This document shows, piece by piece, positions 21,066 through 31,994 of a stretch of DNA of 64,000 nt. Position 1 is the stretch's first letter, and each line of letters starts with the position of its first letter. Under the pieces are notes generated by a model. The model was not told the origin of the DNA. It ran no database searches and saw nothing but the letters and a program-made list of their open reading frames with translations. The position numbers and the translations under genes are program-made. Source of the DNA: Auriscalpium vulgare (lineage: Eukaryota; Basidiomycota; Agaricomycetes; Russulales; Auriscalpiaceae); NCBI GenBank assembly GCA_019915015.1, contig JAHBBC010000044.1, forward strand, positions 124,001-188,000, read 5' to 3'.

Positions 21066-21497
21066 GGATTTTTAGTAATGAAACAGTTGGGCCCGGGTAT
21101 TGTAGTAGCCGGAGTAGAGAAAAATGACATAGTAAACCGGATCAATTGGCGGTTTGCCCTCGAAAACTACGTCATCTTTCTCTGCACCATGCGTGGGAAC
21201 TTTTTACCAAAAACGGAAACTGTAGGGCCTCCTATTCTCATCACAGAACAATTCGAATCATATGCATATCTGTGCTATTTAGCTTGCAAAACACAAAATA
21301 CTCACAGACACGAGTGTCTTTTGAGATGCAAAGGTGTGAAAAAGCATTGGGCAGAAGCTACTTAGGTAAGAATTACTCAATTAGGCAGGTGGGACGACGC
21401 GACTTGACCGTGGGATATAATTTCCTTTGGTAACGATCCAAACACACATTTTTTGGCCTGACTGGTTAGAGAAAAGAACGATTAAGAGTAATCGTAA

Positions 21498-22619
21498 TGG
21501 GCGACCAGACTGAGCAGGTCCAGGCGGTTCTGAAGCGCACATGTGCTAAGGAGGTGCCAAGGATCATGTGTTTCCGCAACACCTACCCATCGGACGGCGC
21601 GCGCACCTTCTACCTCATCGACGGTCTCAAAAATGCGGCGCGGGCGCTCGGCTATAGCGACATCTTGGCGAGGCTCGAGCAGGAGCCGGCATATCACGAG
21701 CTCCTCATCAAAATCGTACGTGCACTCGTTTGGGTCGCCTGCACTGTAACTGATTGGTGACGGAGCGACCACCAGCCAGAGGCCCGTATATCCATTTTCC
21801 GCGGGGATGTCAAGCGCAGCGCCGACGATACCGTGAAGCGCGCGTACCACCTCAACCGCATCCCGGACTCCGTGTACGTCAAGAGCATGAAGCGCGTGCT
21901 GACCGAAGGATTGAACGGCCGGCTGTACGTCTTCCCCGCCGACATATCTGTAAGCACAGATCCGCTACTCCATTGCGTCCCTCTTCAATTAACTTGCCTA
22001 CGCTATGTATGTCTAGAAGATGACATTCGACACAAGCAGTCCATTCTGCCACAAAGCGATCACTGACATCCTACACGACAAATTCTTCGGCGCGCGCGCG
22101 GTGCACCGGTTCCCTACCGCCGATTACAAGGCGGTATCCCCGAAAGGCGACACTCCAGTCATCCCGCCGGTTATGCTGGCGCTCGTCGCTACCATAGTAT
22201 ACCTCTTTAACTACCCTGACATTTTGCCACGGTCCTGACCGCCTGATTTCACAGATTGATGCTGGTCTTGTTTCACACTCGCTGTCACCAGGCCCTGCCA
22301 CCAAGGTCGACTTCCATGCCGACAAGTTCAAGGTCGTGTACGAAGAACACATCCACCGCCTTCGGAGGCTCAAAAAAAGGAGCGAGAACGGTTTCTGGGG
22401 CCTGCTGGGGCTCCTGTACTCGAAAGCGTCGTGAGCATTACGACTCTGTGGTGTGGCTCCGAGTCTCGCCCCTCTGACTGCACCTGATATCTTAGGAAGG
22501 GGTCTGTCGACCCAGACTCCCTTGAGCCACCGCTTGAAAGCGACGGGGACGACAACGATGATGACGACGATGACGACGTCGTTGACAATGACGGTTTCGC
22601 AGCAAATTTCGCGCGGTGA
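21498..22619 (+). pseudogene. DUF6532-type gene, 3' exons with the DUF6532 domain
   Basis: Continues the gene after H1. Exons run roughly 21498-21718, 21770-21949, 22020-22190, 22257-22433 and 22494-22619, separated by 50-70 bp introns. Recognisable parts: IMCFRNTYPSDGARTFYL, RAYHLNRIPDSVYVKSM, KAITDILHDKFFG, IPPVMLALVATIVY and KFKVVYEEHIHRL. The spacing fits the DUF6532 domain, an all-helical domain of unknown function abundant in Agaricomycetes. The C-terminus is an Asp-rich tail ending NDGFAANFAR. No frameshift is visible in this half, so H1 insertion may be the only lesion. Confidence 0.7.
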
Positions 22620-22928
22620 TTCAACGGTGCTGGGGGTGCGTTTCGCATCATATTGTTGCTCATATGCGTCTAATTATGCTCTTATTTCAGGGCCCTTCAA
22701 TGACCTGTAGTACTTATTATGTCCTACTGCGTGTCTTATTTATGTCTCATATGTGTCTAATAAGATGTCCTGCATTCGTGCATATCTACCATGTGCTTTC
22801 AGTAAGGCTCAAATAAGATGCTACTTAAGATACTACTTAGCAACAAATATGACTTGCCCAACCTTAGCTAAGTCTAATGCAAAGAAGGTCTTATGAGACC
22901 TAATTATCCACAAATAAGCACAGTATAG
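22620..22928. other. AT-rich spacer between the DUF6532 gene and element C
   Basis: No gene, LTR or primer site recognised. It separates the DUF6532 stop from the truncated 5' edge of element C. Confidence 0.4.
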
Positions 22929-24443
22929 GTTTCCAGATCTGAGCAAGGCGAGGGGGCTTTCAGCGACTGGGAGCTTGGGCTTAGCGAGATGAACGCCCTC
23001 CTCCACGACACCCCGTCCTTCCTCGACGACAACGCATATCGCCGCAGGGTCTCCGCGGGGCTCAACCTCGCGCTCGGCGCTGCCGTTGCGGACAAGAATC
23101 TGTCCGCCACCCTTGATCTCCATGACTGGGTCGACAAGGTTGTGGCCCTCGACGAGAAGCGGCTCCGCGAAGCCGAGCAGATCAACGCGGCCGTCGCCCG
23201 CCTCGCGCGTGCCCGCAAGGACACGCCTGCGGTCGCCACCGCAAAGGGCTCGATCGCCCCGCCGCGCACGAGTTCCGGGCAACCGGCCTCACGCGCGGTG
23301 CTGCCGAAGCTGACAGACCTGGAGCGCAAACTCCTCGCTAGCCACGAGGGGTGCTTCAAGTGTCGTCGGTTCTACGCAGGGCATCGGTCCGTCGACTGTA
23401 AAGCTGGTTTCCCCGTGGCGGACGGGTACAAACCGCTTACAGAGGTGATGGCCAAGGCCTTGGGGAAGGCAAAGACAAAGCCCTCGGGTTTTGTTGCTGC
23501 CGTCTTCCCCACCACCGACTTGTCCACCTCCGGCGTCATCGGCGCCGGCTCAGACAGCGAAGAGGATGAGTTGTACGTCATCAATTCAATCTCTTCCTTC
23601 CCTCCACGCCCCGAGTCGCCTCCTCCACCTTCTGTCTTCTCGGAGGACCCGATGCATTGGCAATGCGTGGCTCACGGCCCACGCCGCCTCAACGGCAAAG
23701 GTTCCGAACGCGCCCTCGCCGCACTTATTGACGACGGCTCCCAGGTAGTCCTCATTCGCAACAGCCTCGCCGCCGCTCTCGGCCTTCGTCGCCACGCTCT
23801 TCACAAGCCACTCCCCCTGGGCGTTGCGTTTAGTGCAGGAGGAGAACGGACTTTTTCATCAGACTCATCTTCTGTCATTGCAACCCATTGGGTCAAACTC
23901 GCCTTGTCTTCCCCCGACTACCGTTACCGCTCGTGTTCCGTTCGCGCCATCATTGCGCCCGACTCTATGTGTATGCCTGTCATCCTTGGCCTTCCTTTCC
24001 TCACTGTCAATCGCATTGTTGTTGATCACGAGCTCCGCACCTGTGTGTCGAAGGATTTCGACTACAACATGCTACACGACTACGACGACAACGAGCCGCC
24101 GCCGCATCCTCCCACCCCTGTCACGCCCACGCCCGAACACGTTCGCTCTGTGCGCGCGTGCGTATTGGAGGAGCTTGGGGCACGTCTCATGTCGCAACGA
24201 GCAGAGTGCGAGCGGCGCGCGGAGGTTGTGCAGCCAACCAACGTCGTCGCCACAATTGCTCAGCGTATTGCGGCCATTGCCCATGCTGAGCAACTCCGCG
24301 AGCTTGACCAACGCATGAAGGATGAGTTTTCGGACCGCTTCCCGTCAGATATTCCACATCTCGACGAGCTCCTGACTTCCGTGTACCACCGCATCCATCC
24401 GTCTCAAGGACGCCTCCAAGACCATCGTGACACGCTCTTATAA
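22929..24443 (+). pseudogene. Element C: Ty3/gypsy gag C-terminal region and protease, 5'-truncated
   Basis: The frame is open from 22929, first ATG at 22989. A CX2CX6HX4C knuckle CFKCRRFYAGHRSVDC lies near residue 124, and a protease-like site ALIDDGSQVVLI near 250, with a later ILGLPFL. The gag capsid part, 5' LTR and primer site are missing. After about 24398 the gag frame runs out of register: the homologous sequence (RLKDASKTIVTRSYNCPRKY) is in the +1 frame, so the stop at 24443 is the result of a frameshift. Confidence 0.75.
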
Positions 24444-25683
24444 TTGCCCTCGCAAATATCGCGACACCTAGAGGACCTTGCTCGACCAACACCTGTCTGC
24501 TGGCCGGATCCGTCCCTCGTGCAGCCCTCACGTGTCCCCTGCGTTTATCATACCTAAGGCGGACCCGACAGTCCTGCCTCATTGGGTGAACGACTACCGC
24601 GCGCTCAACGAGAACACCGTCCCCGACTCGCACCCTCTCCCGCGCGTCGACAACATCCTCGCCGACTGCGCGAAAGGAAAGGTCTGGGGTAAAATGGACA
24701 TGACCAATTCCTTCTTCCAAACCCGTGTGCACCCTGACGACATTCACCTCACGGCGGTGATGACCCCGTTTGGCCTGTACGAGTGGACGGTCATGCCTAT
24801 GGGTGGTCGCAACGCCCCCGGCACCCACCAGCGACGCATGACCGCCGCGCTGTGTATGCATATCGGCAAGATCTGCCACGTTTACCTTGACGACATCATT
24901 ATCTGGTCATAATCAGTCGCCGAGCACGTACGCAACGTCAGGACTGTCCTCTCCGCTCTTTGTGATGCACACCTTTACTGCTCGCTGAAGAAGACTGACC
25001 TCTTCACCGAGTCGGTTCACTTTCTGGGCCACGAGATCTCCCGGCGAGGGATTGAAGCGGACCCCACGAAGGTCGACCGCATCTCCAATTGGCCGGTGCC
25101 GCGCAACGCGACCGAGGTTCGAGCCTTTCTGGGGTTGGTGCGTTACATCTCCGCGTTCCTTCCCCAGCTGGCCGAACACACGCGCGTCTTGACACCGCTC
25201 ACGACACTCGAAGCGCAGCATGAGTGGCCGGGGTGGCTCCCCGTCCACCAAGCTGCCTTCCAGCAGGTCAAGTCTCTGGTCCTCAGTCGTGAGTGCCTAA
25301 CAACCATCGACCACCAGAATCCGGGTGACAACCGGATCTGGGTGACCACAGACGCCAGCGATTTCCGTACGGGCGCGGTCCTTTCGTGGGGCCCAACCTG
25401 GGAGTCCGCTCGGCCCGTTGCCTTCGACTCGATGCAGTTGAAGGGCGCTCAGCGGAACTATCCAGTCCACGAGAAGGAACTATTGGCAATAGTCTGTTCT
25501 CTTCAGAAGTGGCGCGTCGATCTTCTCGGGTCCCAGTTTGTCGTGCGCACTGACCATCGCACGTTGGAGTACTTCAACCAGCAGAAGGATCTCTCCCGTC
25601 GTCAATGTCGCTGGCAGGAGTACATGGCTCAAAACGTTTTCACCATCGAGTACGTCCCCGGCGCTGACAACACCGTTGCCTGA
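24398..25683 (+). pseudogene. Element C pol: reverse transcriptase and RNase H, decayed
   Basis: Same family as the gag-protease piece. The RT is recognisable from LLDQHLSAGRIRPS, GKMDMTNSFFQTRVHP and active site YLDDIIIWS. RNase H has TTDASDFRTGAVLSW, QRNYPVHEKELLAIV and RTDHRTLEYFNQQ. Lesions visible: TAG at 24469-24471 (Trp expected), TAA at 24910-24912 right after the RT active site, and a one-base shift at 25680 (NTVA then DALSRLP in another frame). The left break of the 10.3 kb tandem duplication is inside the RNase H part at 25470. Confidence 0.82.
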
Positions 25684-27155
25684 TGCACTCTCCCGCTTGC
25701 CTGTCCCCGACGACGCCTCGCCAGTATCTGTGTTTGCGGCCGCTGTCTGCCTTTCAGGCGCCGCGCCCTCCTCTGCTGTCCCTTGTACGGCCTCGGTTGT
25801 CTTCCAGGTCTCTCAGGATCACGCGCTGCTCGACGCCATCCGCCTCGGTTACCCTGACGATGCCTTCTGTGCGCGACTGCTTCGCAATCTGGACAGCATG
25901 CCTGGCGCTGAGCTGCGCGACGGCCTTCTCTTTCTCGGGACCCGTCTAGTCCTTCCCCGCGTCCCAGCCCTGCGCGAAACTTTCTTCCAACTGGCGCACG
26001 ACTCACTGGGACATTTCGGCACTGATAAATCTTACGCTGCGCTCCGCGAGTCCTACTATTGGCCGGGCATGCACCGTGATCTCGACCAGGGGTATATCTT
26101 GTCTTGCGCCGAGTGCCAGCGAAACAAGACACTCTCCTCCAGGCCCGCCGGTCCGCTGCACCCTCTCGCCGTGCCCGATGCTTGTGGCGATAGCGTCGCT
26201 ATCAACTTCATCGGCCCTCTTCCGCCCGACTCTGGCTTTGACTGCATCGTGTCCATGACAGACCGCGCTGGCGCAGACGTCCGACTGGTACCTGTCAAGT
26301 CGACGATCTCTGCTGAACAGTTTGCCGCGGTATTCTTCGAGCACTGGTTCTGTGAGAATGGCCTGCAGCTCGAAATTGTCTCGGACCGCGACAAGCTGTT
26401 TGTTTCGCGCTTCTGGAAGGCGCTCCACCGTCTGACCGGCATCAAGCTCAAGATGTCTTCCGCCTTCCATCCTCAGACTGATGGTGCCAGCGAACGGACG
26501 AACAAAACGGTAAACCAGTGCCTGTGTTTCCACGTCGACCGCCAGCAACGCGGATGGGTGCGCGCCCTTCCACGTGTGCGCTTCGATATCATGAACACGG
26601 TGAACGCGTCGACCGGCTTCTCGCCGTTCCAGCTGCGAATGGGCCGTCAGCCTCACCTGATCCCGCCCATCGTGTCCACGGACGTTGACAACCCCGGTCG
26701 CGAATTTGGCGTCGATGCTGACCGCGCGGCAGCACTGCTCACGCAAATCGCCGCCGATTTTGCTGAATCGCAGGACAATCTCACGGCCGCCAAACTACAG
26801 CAAGCGGACAGTGCAAACCAGCACCGCGGCCCTGAACGGCCGTATGCCGTCGGCGACCGCGTCCTGCTCTCCACGCTCCACCGCCGCCGCGATTTCAAAG
26901 CCCAAGACCCTTCTCGTGTCGCCCAAATTCATGCCTCGGTACGACGGCCCGTACAAAGTCCTCATAGCTTTCCCTGAACGCAGTGTCTATACGCTCGACT
27001 TGCCGTCAACCGACAAGACCTTCCCCACATTCCACGCCAGTCTTCTTCGCCCGTTCGTCAACAACGACGCTTCCACCGCCCCCTCTCGCTCCCTGGCGCT
27101 GCCCGGTCCCGTCGTCACCACCCACGGCGCTGAGGAGTGGGAAATCGAGAACTGA
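25684..27155 (+). pseudogene. Element C pol: integrase and C-terminal part (copy 1)
   Basis: Begins DALSRLPVPDD. Integrase zinc finger: LAHDSLGHFGTDKSY ... CAECQ. Core: D in NFIGPLPP, D in VSDRDKLFVS, E in GASERTNK. A one-base shift near 26922 moves KFMPRYDGPYKV (GPY module) to another frame. The frame ends GAEEWEIEN at 27155, where a chromodomain would begin, so the chromodomain and 3' LTR are missing. Confidence 0.82.
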
Positions 27156-28473
27156 TTTTTAGGAGTCCAGTGATACCAAGATTGTCCTGATTGAATAAAA
27201 ATTGGCCAAGATATGGTCTGCTCTGAACCCGTGGGAATAATATACCATCTTTGGTCCTACCTCGGGTATTTACGGCCATCCAGGTGTCGCACTTTCACAA
27301 GTGCAACACCTGGATGGCCGTAAACACCCGGGTGGCCATTCCTATGCCCATATATGGTAACTCAAATGGCAACACATACATGCTTCAAAGGATCTTCTAC
27401 ATTGTCATAGGCTATTCTATGAGGTCCCTTCATATCCTAGTCCCCAGGTCCCAGATAGGGTACATTTCGAGTACCGTGGGAAAGTACTACCAAAAATAGT
27501 AAGTATGAACACTTGCTTTGTCAACTTAGATCACTCAAAATCATGCTCATATCTGTACTCATTGGCCCAGAAATTGCAAAATACTGGCGTAAACGCGACA
27601 CTTTTGATGGTTCATACATGCAAGAGACCTAGGAATCAAAGCTGACTGAGATATACCATATTAGGCAGGTGTCACGACGCGACTTGACCGTGGGAGCCAA
27701 CTTCCTAGAGCGACTTATAAAAATGTGCGACAAAAAACCTGACCTGTGAATTAAATAAACAATTATAGTAATCGTAACAAATAGTTCTGAGTCGCTAGAA
27801 GACAGAATAACAAGTTACTATTCCCCCTCGTACTCAGGATCTCGAAAGAGCTTCTGAAGTGGTCTGACTTCACCACACCCCGTCGCTCTAGCTCTTAGAC
27901 GCACGAACTTTGACACCAATACCATGCCGCAATATCAATACCAATATCAATACCACGACCCTCGACAAATCCCCTCTCATCCTTCGAAATCTCCCTACGT
28001 CTCACCACTCTCTCCCTCGACACCCCGCACCTTCAACGCAGAGATCAGGCCTATATACGCCCCTCTGTTCCTTCGTCACCGCCTCGTACTTCGTCCCTCT
28101 CATCTTCAATATATTCCCCCGACCTTTGCCACCGCTGCGTAACTCCCCTTCGACTCCTGTAATAGTCCTCGCCTCCCCTCCGACATTCCTAGCTTCCTTG
28201 ACACATTCTTGGGAGCTCGCCCCTCGCGTCTCCAGCACTGCATCATTTCAGTGATCAGTGCCGTGTCTAGCCCGCGCACTATTGTCCTCTCCCCCAGCCT
28301 CTCGTGCCCTCCGATCCAAGTTCTAGTCAACGTGTCCCACTTGTACACCGAGCAGGATTTGCTGTGCGTAGTCTCGGGACCCTGACTGCACTCCCTCAAA
28401 TTGATACGTCCACTACTGCGCTCTGAGGATTAGATATCAGTATATATACGCCTCACTACCAGTTGGACGCCCA
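27156..28473. other. Non-coding stretch with foldback hairpin and Helitron-like 3' end remnant
   Basis: Holds a foldback at 27262-27332. At 27661-27783 a sequence resembles the 3' end of H1 (shared GACGCGACTTGACCGTGGGA, ending TAGTAATCGTAA). It has a TATA-like run near 28442. The CT-rich frames at 27910-28254 look non-coding. Repeated at 37481-38798. Confidence 0.45.
27262..27332. repeat. Foldback hairpin, about 33 bp arms
   Basis: The left arm includes ACGGCCATCCAGGTGT, the right arm its complement, with a 4-base loop TCAC at 27295-27298 and only two or three mismatches. Copy at 37587-37657. Confidence 0.85.
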
Positions 28474-31453
28474 TCAGCAATAGTCTGGCAGGACTTGTAT
28501 GAGCAGCGGCCTTGGGTATCCGCGATCAGATACAGGTATGGGCCAGTTCTGAAAATCCTGGATGCCTCGTCTGACCACTTTGGGCACAAGTGTGTCAGGT
28601 TCTGCCAGGTCTGCGTCCATCACGTCATAGACGTGTTCATCAGTGAGCCAGTCCGTCACTTCATATCCGTCACCCATGAATAATGCAGTAAACCGCTTGT
28701 GTGGTTCGCGCCCAGCGCGCAGCGCGCAGCGCTTCATCTGGGTCGTAGTACTGCTGGAATAGCTCGCAGATGAAACACGCAGTGGCCTTAGTGCTTGACG
28801 TCTCGAGTTCTGGCCCGTCCGGCTCCGGCAATGGATATCCCGTGATGTTCACAGGGTTCACAGCAATGTCAACCCCGCGGGCTCTGTCGGCTAATTTATT
28901 GACATCCGCAAGCCACACGCTGCCTGTGTGGACGCCTTTCGCGCCTCTTGGGCTCGAGCGGTCTGACGCTTAGGACAATTGTGTGCCTCATGACCGCTCT
29001 CTTTACAATTGAAGCACTTCCATTCAGCGCGCAGCTGATCCTGCTTCTCACGCGATAGCCTTGGCCGCTCCCAGCGGTTCTCAGTTTGCGGCCGCGGCAC
29101 TGAGCGCCACCTCCCTTCGCAACAGTCGGTGGGTGTTCGCTCTTGAGGCTTATCCTTGGGCTTACTCTCACTGCGTCCAGCAGTTGGCTTCATATGGTTC
29201 ACCTCGGGACCGCTCGCGCGGTCGCGAATTGTCCCCAGCGTCGACCGCTGACTAAATAAGTACCTCCACGATCGGCATTCTCTGCTTTCAGAGACTCATG
29301 TGCCGCTTCACTACGTGATGCGTGCTTCACTAGCCTGGGAAGCAGGGTGCTCTCAGGGTTAAGTCCCTTCTCAATGAGAGCAAACCGTATATACTGATGG
29401 ACACCTTTTCAGAATATCTGCACGAGCTGCTGATGTGTGACATCAGGGAACCGTGTCGCAAGCGATTCGAGATCACGCACGAAATTGCAGACATTGTCTT
29501 TGCCCTGTACCGACGACATAAGCTGCTCGCACAGACGACGCTTGAAATCCTGCAGGAAACAGTAGTCGAATAGACCCTCATAGATAAGCTGGATAGTCCA
29601 TTCTTCCCGTCGCTTCGCGACATGCTTCATGAAGAACTGACTCGCTGTCCCTGGCAGGAAATTCTTAATCAACTTGACCGCAAGCTGGTCATTGAGCTCA
29701 TACAGCTCAGTCCAAGTCTCAAATTCATAGCAGAATTGGTCCAACGTGTCCAGGTCTGGAGTACCTTCATACGTCGCTGGTGTCTTGACTTGTATTCCTT
29801 TCAGCGCCGTCTTCGCCTTACGCACTCGTCGTTTGGCCTCTTTCTTGGCCTTGCGGCTCTTCTTCTTTTTCCGATGGCCCCCGCTCGAGCCGCTAGAGCT
29901 CTACGAGTCCAACGATGAAGATGAAGGCGGTGGCGTCCTGTCCCCAGGTGCGGGACTCGAAGCTCGACTGCTATCCGATTCTGTTGGCCCGTTGTAACTG
30001 CTGTCATCAGACGAACTGTCGTCCTCCGAGACTACACTCAATCTTTGTCCGAACGTCTGCCTCGCAGGCGGTTTACGGAACCAAGTACCATCCGGCACCT
30101 GTGACTCTTCGCGGACATACTTGTTCGCTGGTCACTGGTTAAAGCGAGGCACCGAATCTTGCGGTTGCGGCGGTGTCGCCGTAGGCGCCTTCGAGAAGTC
30201 GCATATGAACAAAAGGTATTCTGGTCCACGCTCCTGCGGATCCACTTTCTTACCCTTTCGCTTTTTAGTGCGGTACAGATTGGTACTCGTGTTAGACCTG
30301 GGCTCAGATTTCGCCGACTTGGTCGCCTTGGATTTGGAACCAGCGGCGCGCAATGCAAGGGACGAACCAGCAGGGGGTTCTTCGACCTTGACTTCAACAA
30401 TCACCGCCATTGACTGCAGCCTCGAGCGCTGTATGGCCTCCTCAAGCTGTGCTTCCTCCTCCGAGTCACTCCAAGCCATGTCTCCTGAATCAAGCGTGGC
30501 ATCAGTGCCGCTATCGGACGCAGCGGACAGGTCTGACGCACTTAACGAGCTCAAGTCGGGCTCGACTTCCTCAATTTTAACTTGAGTTTCAGTAGCAGGC
30601 AGTATCCAGGAACGCAAGATTGTACCCAGCGTGTCCTTGTCCAACGACAAGTCAAACCACGATTGGAAGAACTGTGAATTATCAAGGTTGTTTATATTGA
30701 CAGTATTAACCTTGTACTGTGGTACACGACGCGAGCGCGCGACACTGACTTTAGTTCCGAAGTTGCGCTCGTAGCGCTCGACTTCCTCGACCTGCTCCGA
30801 CGCAGCATTGGTCTCGACGTCGGTGCTCTGCGCATCGGTGTCCATTGTCGTCGTGGGCGCGGGGACATCTCCCTCGCCGCCCTTCTCGTGCGCTCCGGTG
30901 TCGCCTACCTGCGTAGGTACAATTCAACGGGCGCGGCGCGTTTGCGCGCAGGCTGCATAGCCTCGCGTGAGGCCGACACGGGCTTGTTCCGGCTCTGAGT
31001 GCCCAAGCCCGGCGCCGGCTTAGGTAACGCCGGGCACCTTGTGCTGATGGGGGCAGCGCCTCGTGTAACACTAACAGCGACGCCCGCAGCGGGCGACCCA
31101 CCGCGCAGCACGCTGGCGAAGCTGCGAGTGACGTGGCCGCCGCTCTGAGTCGGCCCACGGTTGCCGACGCCCCAGCGCAATGCAAGCTGGGCTGTGTCAT
31201 GCGGCCGTTCCGCTCGTACGGAGGAGGCTCCAGCTGTCGACGCAGCACGATGTGCGCGGACATGGCTGTCCTCTTTCACTCTGCCCTTCTCCTCGGCAGT
31301 GTCCTTCGCTAGCACGACTTCCGGGTCATCCTCCAGGAGGCACTTGCACGTCGTCTCCAAGGGAACTGGTTGTACTGACTTACCTTTCTTCTGGGAAGAC
31401 GTAATACGCTTCAACATGTCTAGAAAACCTGCAGGATAGAATAGTAAGAACAT
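28474..31453 (-). pseudogene. Element F: Ty3/gypsy gag remnant (copy 1)
   Basis: Minus strand, in several frames. N-terminal part near MLKRITSSQKKGK (31410) followed by low-complexity sequence. Around 30845-30132 an acidic region ends QERGPEYLLFICDF. The capsid domain at 29825-29409 has TPATYEGTPDLDTLDQFCYE, WTIQLIYEGLFDYCF and FVRDLESLATRFPDV, typical of basidiomycete gypsy gag. A CX2CX4HX4C knuckle (CFNCKESGHEAHNC) is at about 29030-28985. It ends in the gag-to-protease spacer. No protease, RT or LTR follows. Several frame changes mark it as decayed, although some could be introns. Confidence 0.75.
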
Positions 31454-31994
31454 TCAAAATTAGTGATGTTCGGGCCTGGGCTTGGCCTGAAGCCAATGGC
31501 TTGGGCTTGGCTTGGACGGGCTCGGGCCCGCTCAACATATGAGTTGAGCCAAACAGTAAGGCTTGGGCCGGGCTTTGGCCTGGCTTTGGCTCAGGCCATT
31601 GGCCTGCGTATAAAATCACGTGACCTTGCGGCCTGGCTCGGCATTATACTCACACATTTATACCCGGGTTTTGTGAACTTCTGAGAGTCTTGTATAGTGT
31701 TTTGAAAGTGTATAATGCTGTCTGATAGTATTCTAGAGCTTAGTGGTAGATGCCCCGACTTCTGTGAAATTCACTGTGGCAAGCCCGCAAAAGTCACGTG
31801 CCTCATTGGCATCCGTTGCTAACGTCTTCGACAGGGCCACAACACTGTACCACTAAGCCACGAAACTCGCACAGAGTGTATTGACAATAATTCTAAGGTT
31901 ATACATGAATTGTTCATATCCCAAGCTCATCTGTGACAGCCACCAATGACAACATACATGGTTCCAGGCCGAGCTCGAGAGTTGAGAAGGAGCT
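31454..31994. other. hAT element 3' terminal region with subterminal repeats (copy 1)
   Basis: From about 31461 (TAGTGATGTTCGGGCCTGGG) the sequence is dense in GGCTTGG and GGCCTGG motifs in both orientations, as is common in hAT ends. Around 31738-31860, GCTTAGTGGTA occurs on opposite strands about 120 bases apart. No gene recognised. Repeated at 41779-42319. Confidence 0.5.

Larger units (their letters stand above)
19144..21497 (+). mobile_element. H1: Helitron-like non-autonomous element (2354 bp)
   Basis: Inserted exactly between A (19143) and T (21498) of a coding exon with no target duplication. Removing it restores the DUF6532 frame. It begins CTTGGGGTTAATGG and ends with a 16-base hairpin CGATTAAGAGTAATCG (21479-21494) followed by TAA. 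An inverted relative of the hairpin (CAATTACTCTTAATCATT, 19179-19196) lies 35 bases inside the 5' end, giving asymmetric inverted repeats. H2 shows the same ends and A^T rule when compared with the undisturbed LTR of element D. No Rep-helicase frame is present. It contains an LTR-derived block and a tRNA-like block. The ends are not the canonical TC...CTRR of classical Helitrons. Confidence 0.78.

Noticed and set aside
19177..21496. TIR DNA transposon with TA target duplication (CRATTACTCTTAATCR ends)
   Set aside because: The inverted hairpin sequences are each flanked by TA, which suggests a Tc1/mariner type. But the empty site in the element D 3' LTR and the restored DUF6532 frame show that 33-35 further bases outside one repeat also belong to the insert.
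24444..24477. Intron explaining the gag-to-RT shift in element C
   Set aside because: The conserved protein sequence (RLKDASKTIV ... YNCPRKY) is continuous in the shifted frame up to the TAG, so a small indel near 24398 explains it better.
27156..27783. Helitron-like insertion as the cause of the missing chromodomain in element C
   Set aside because: The sequence after the remnant's end (27784 onward) does not continue the chromodomain, so the break at 27155 needs another cause.
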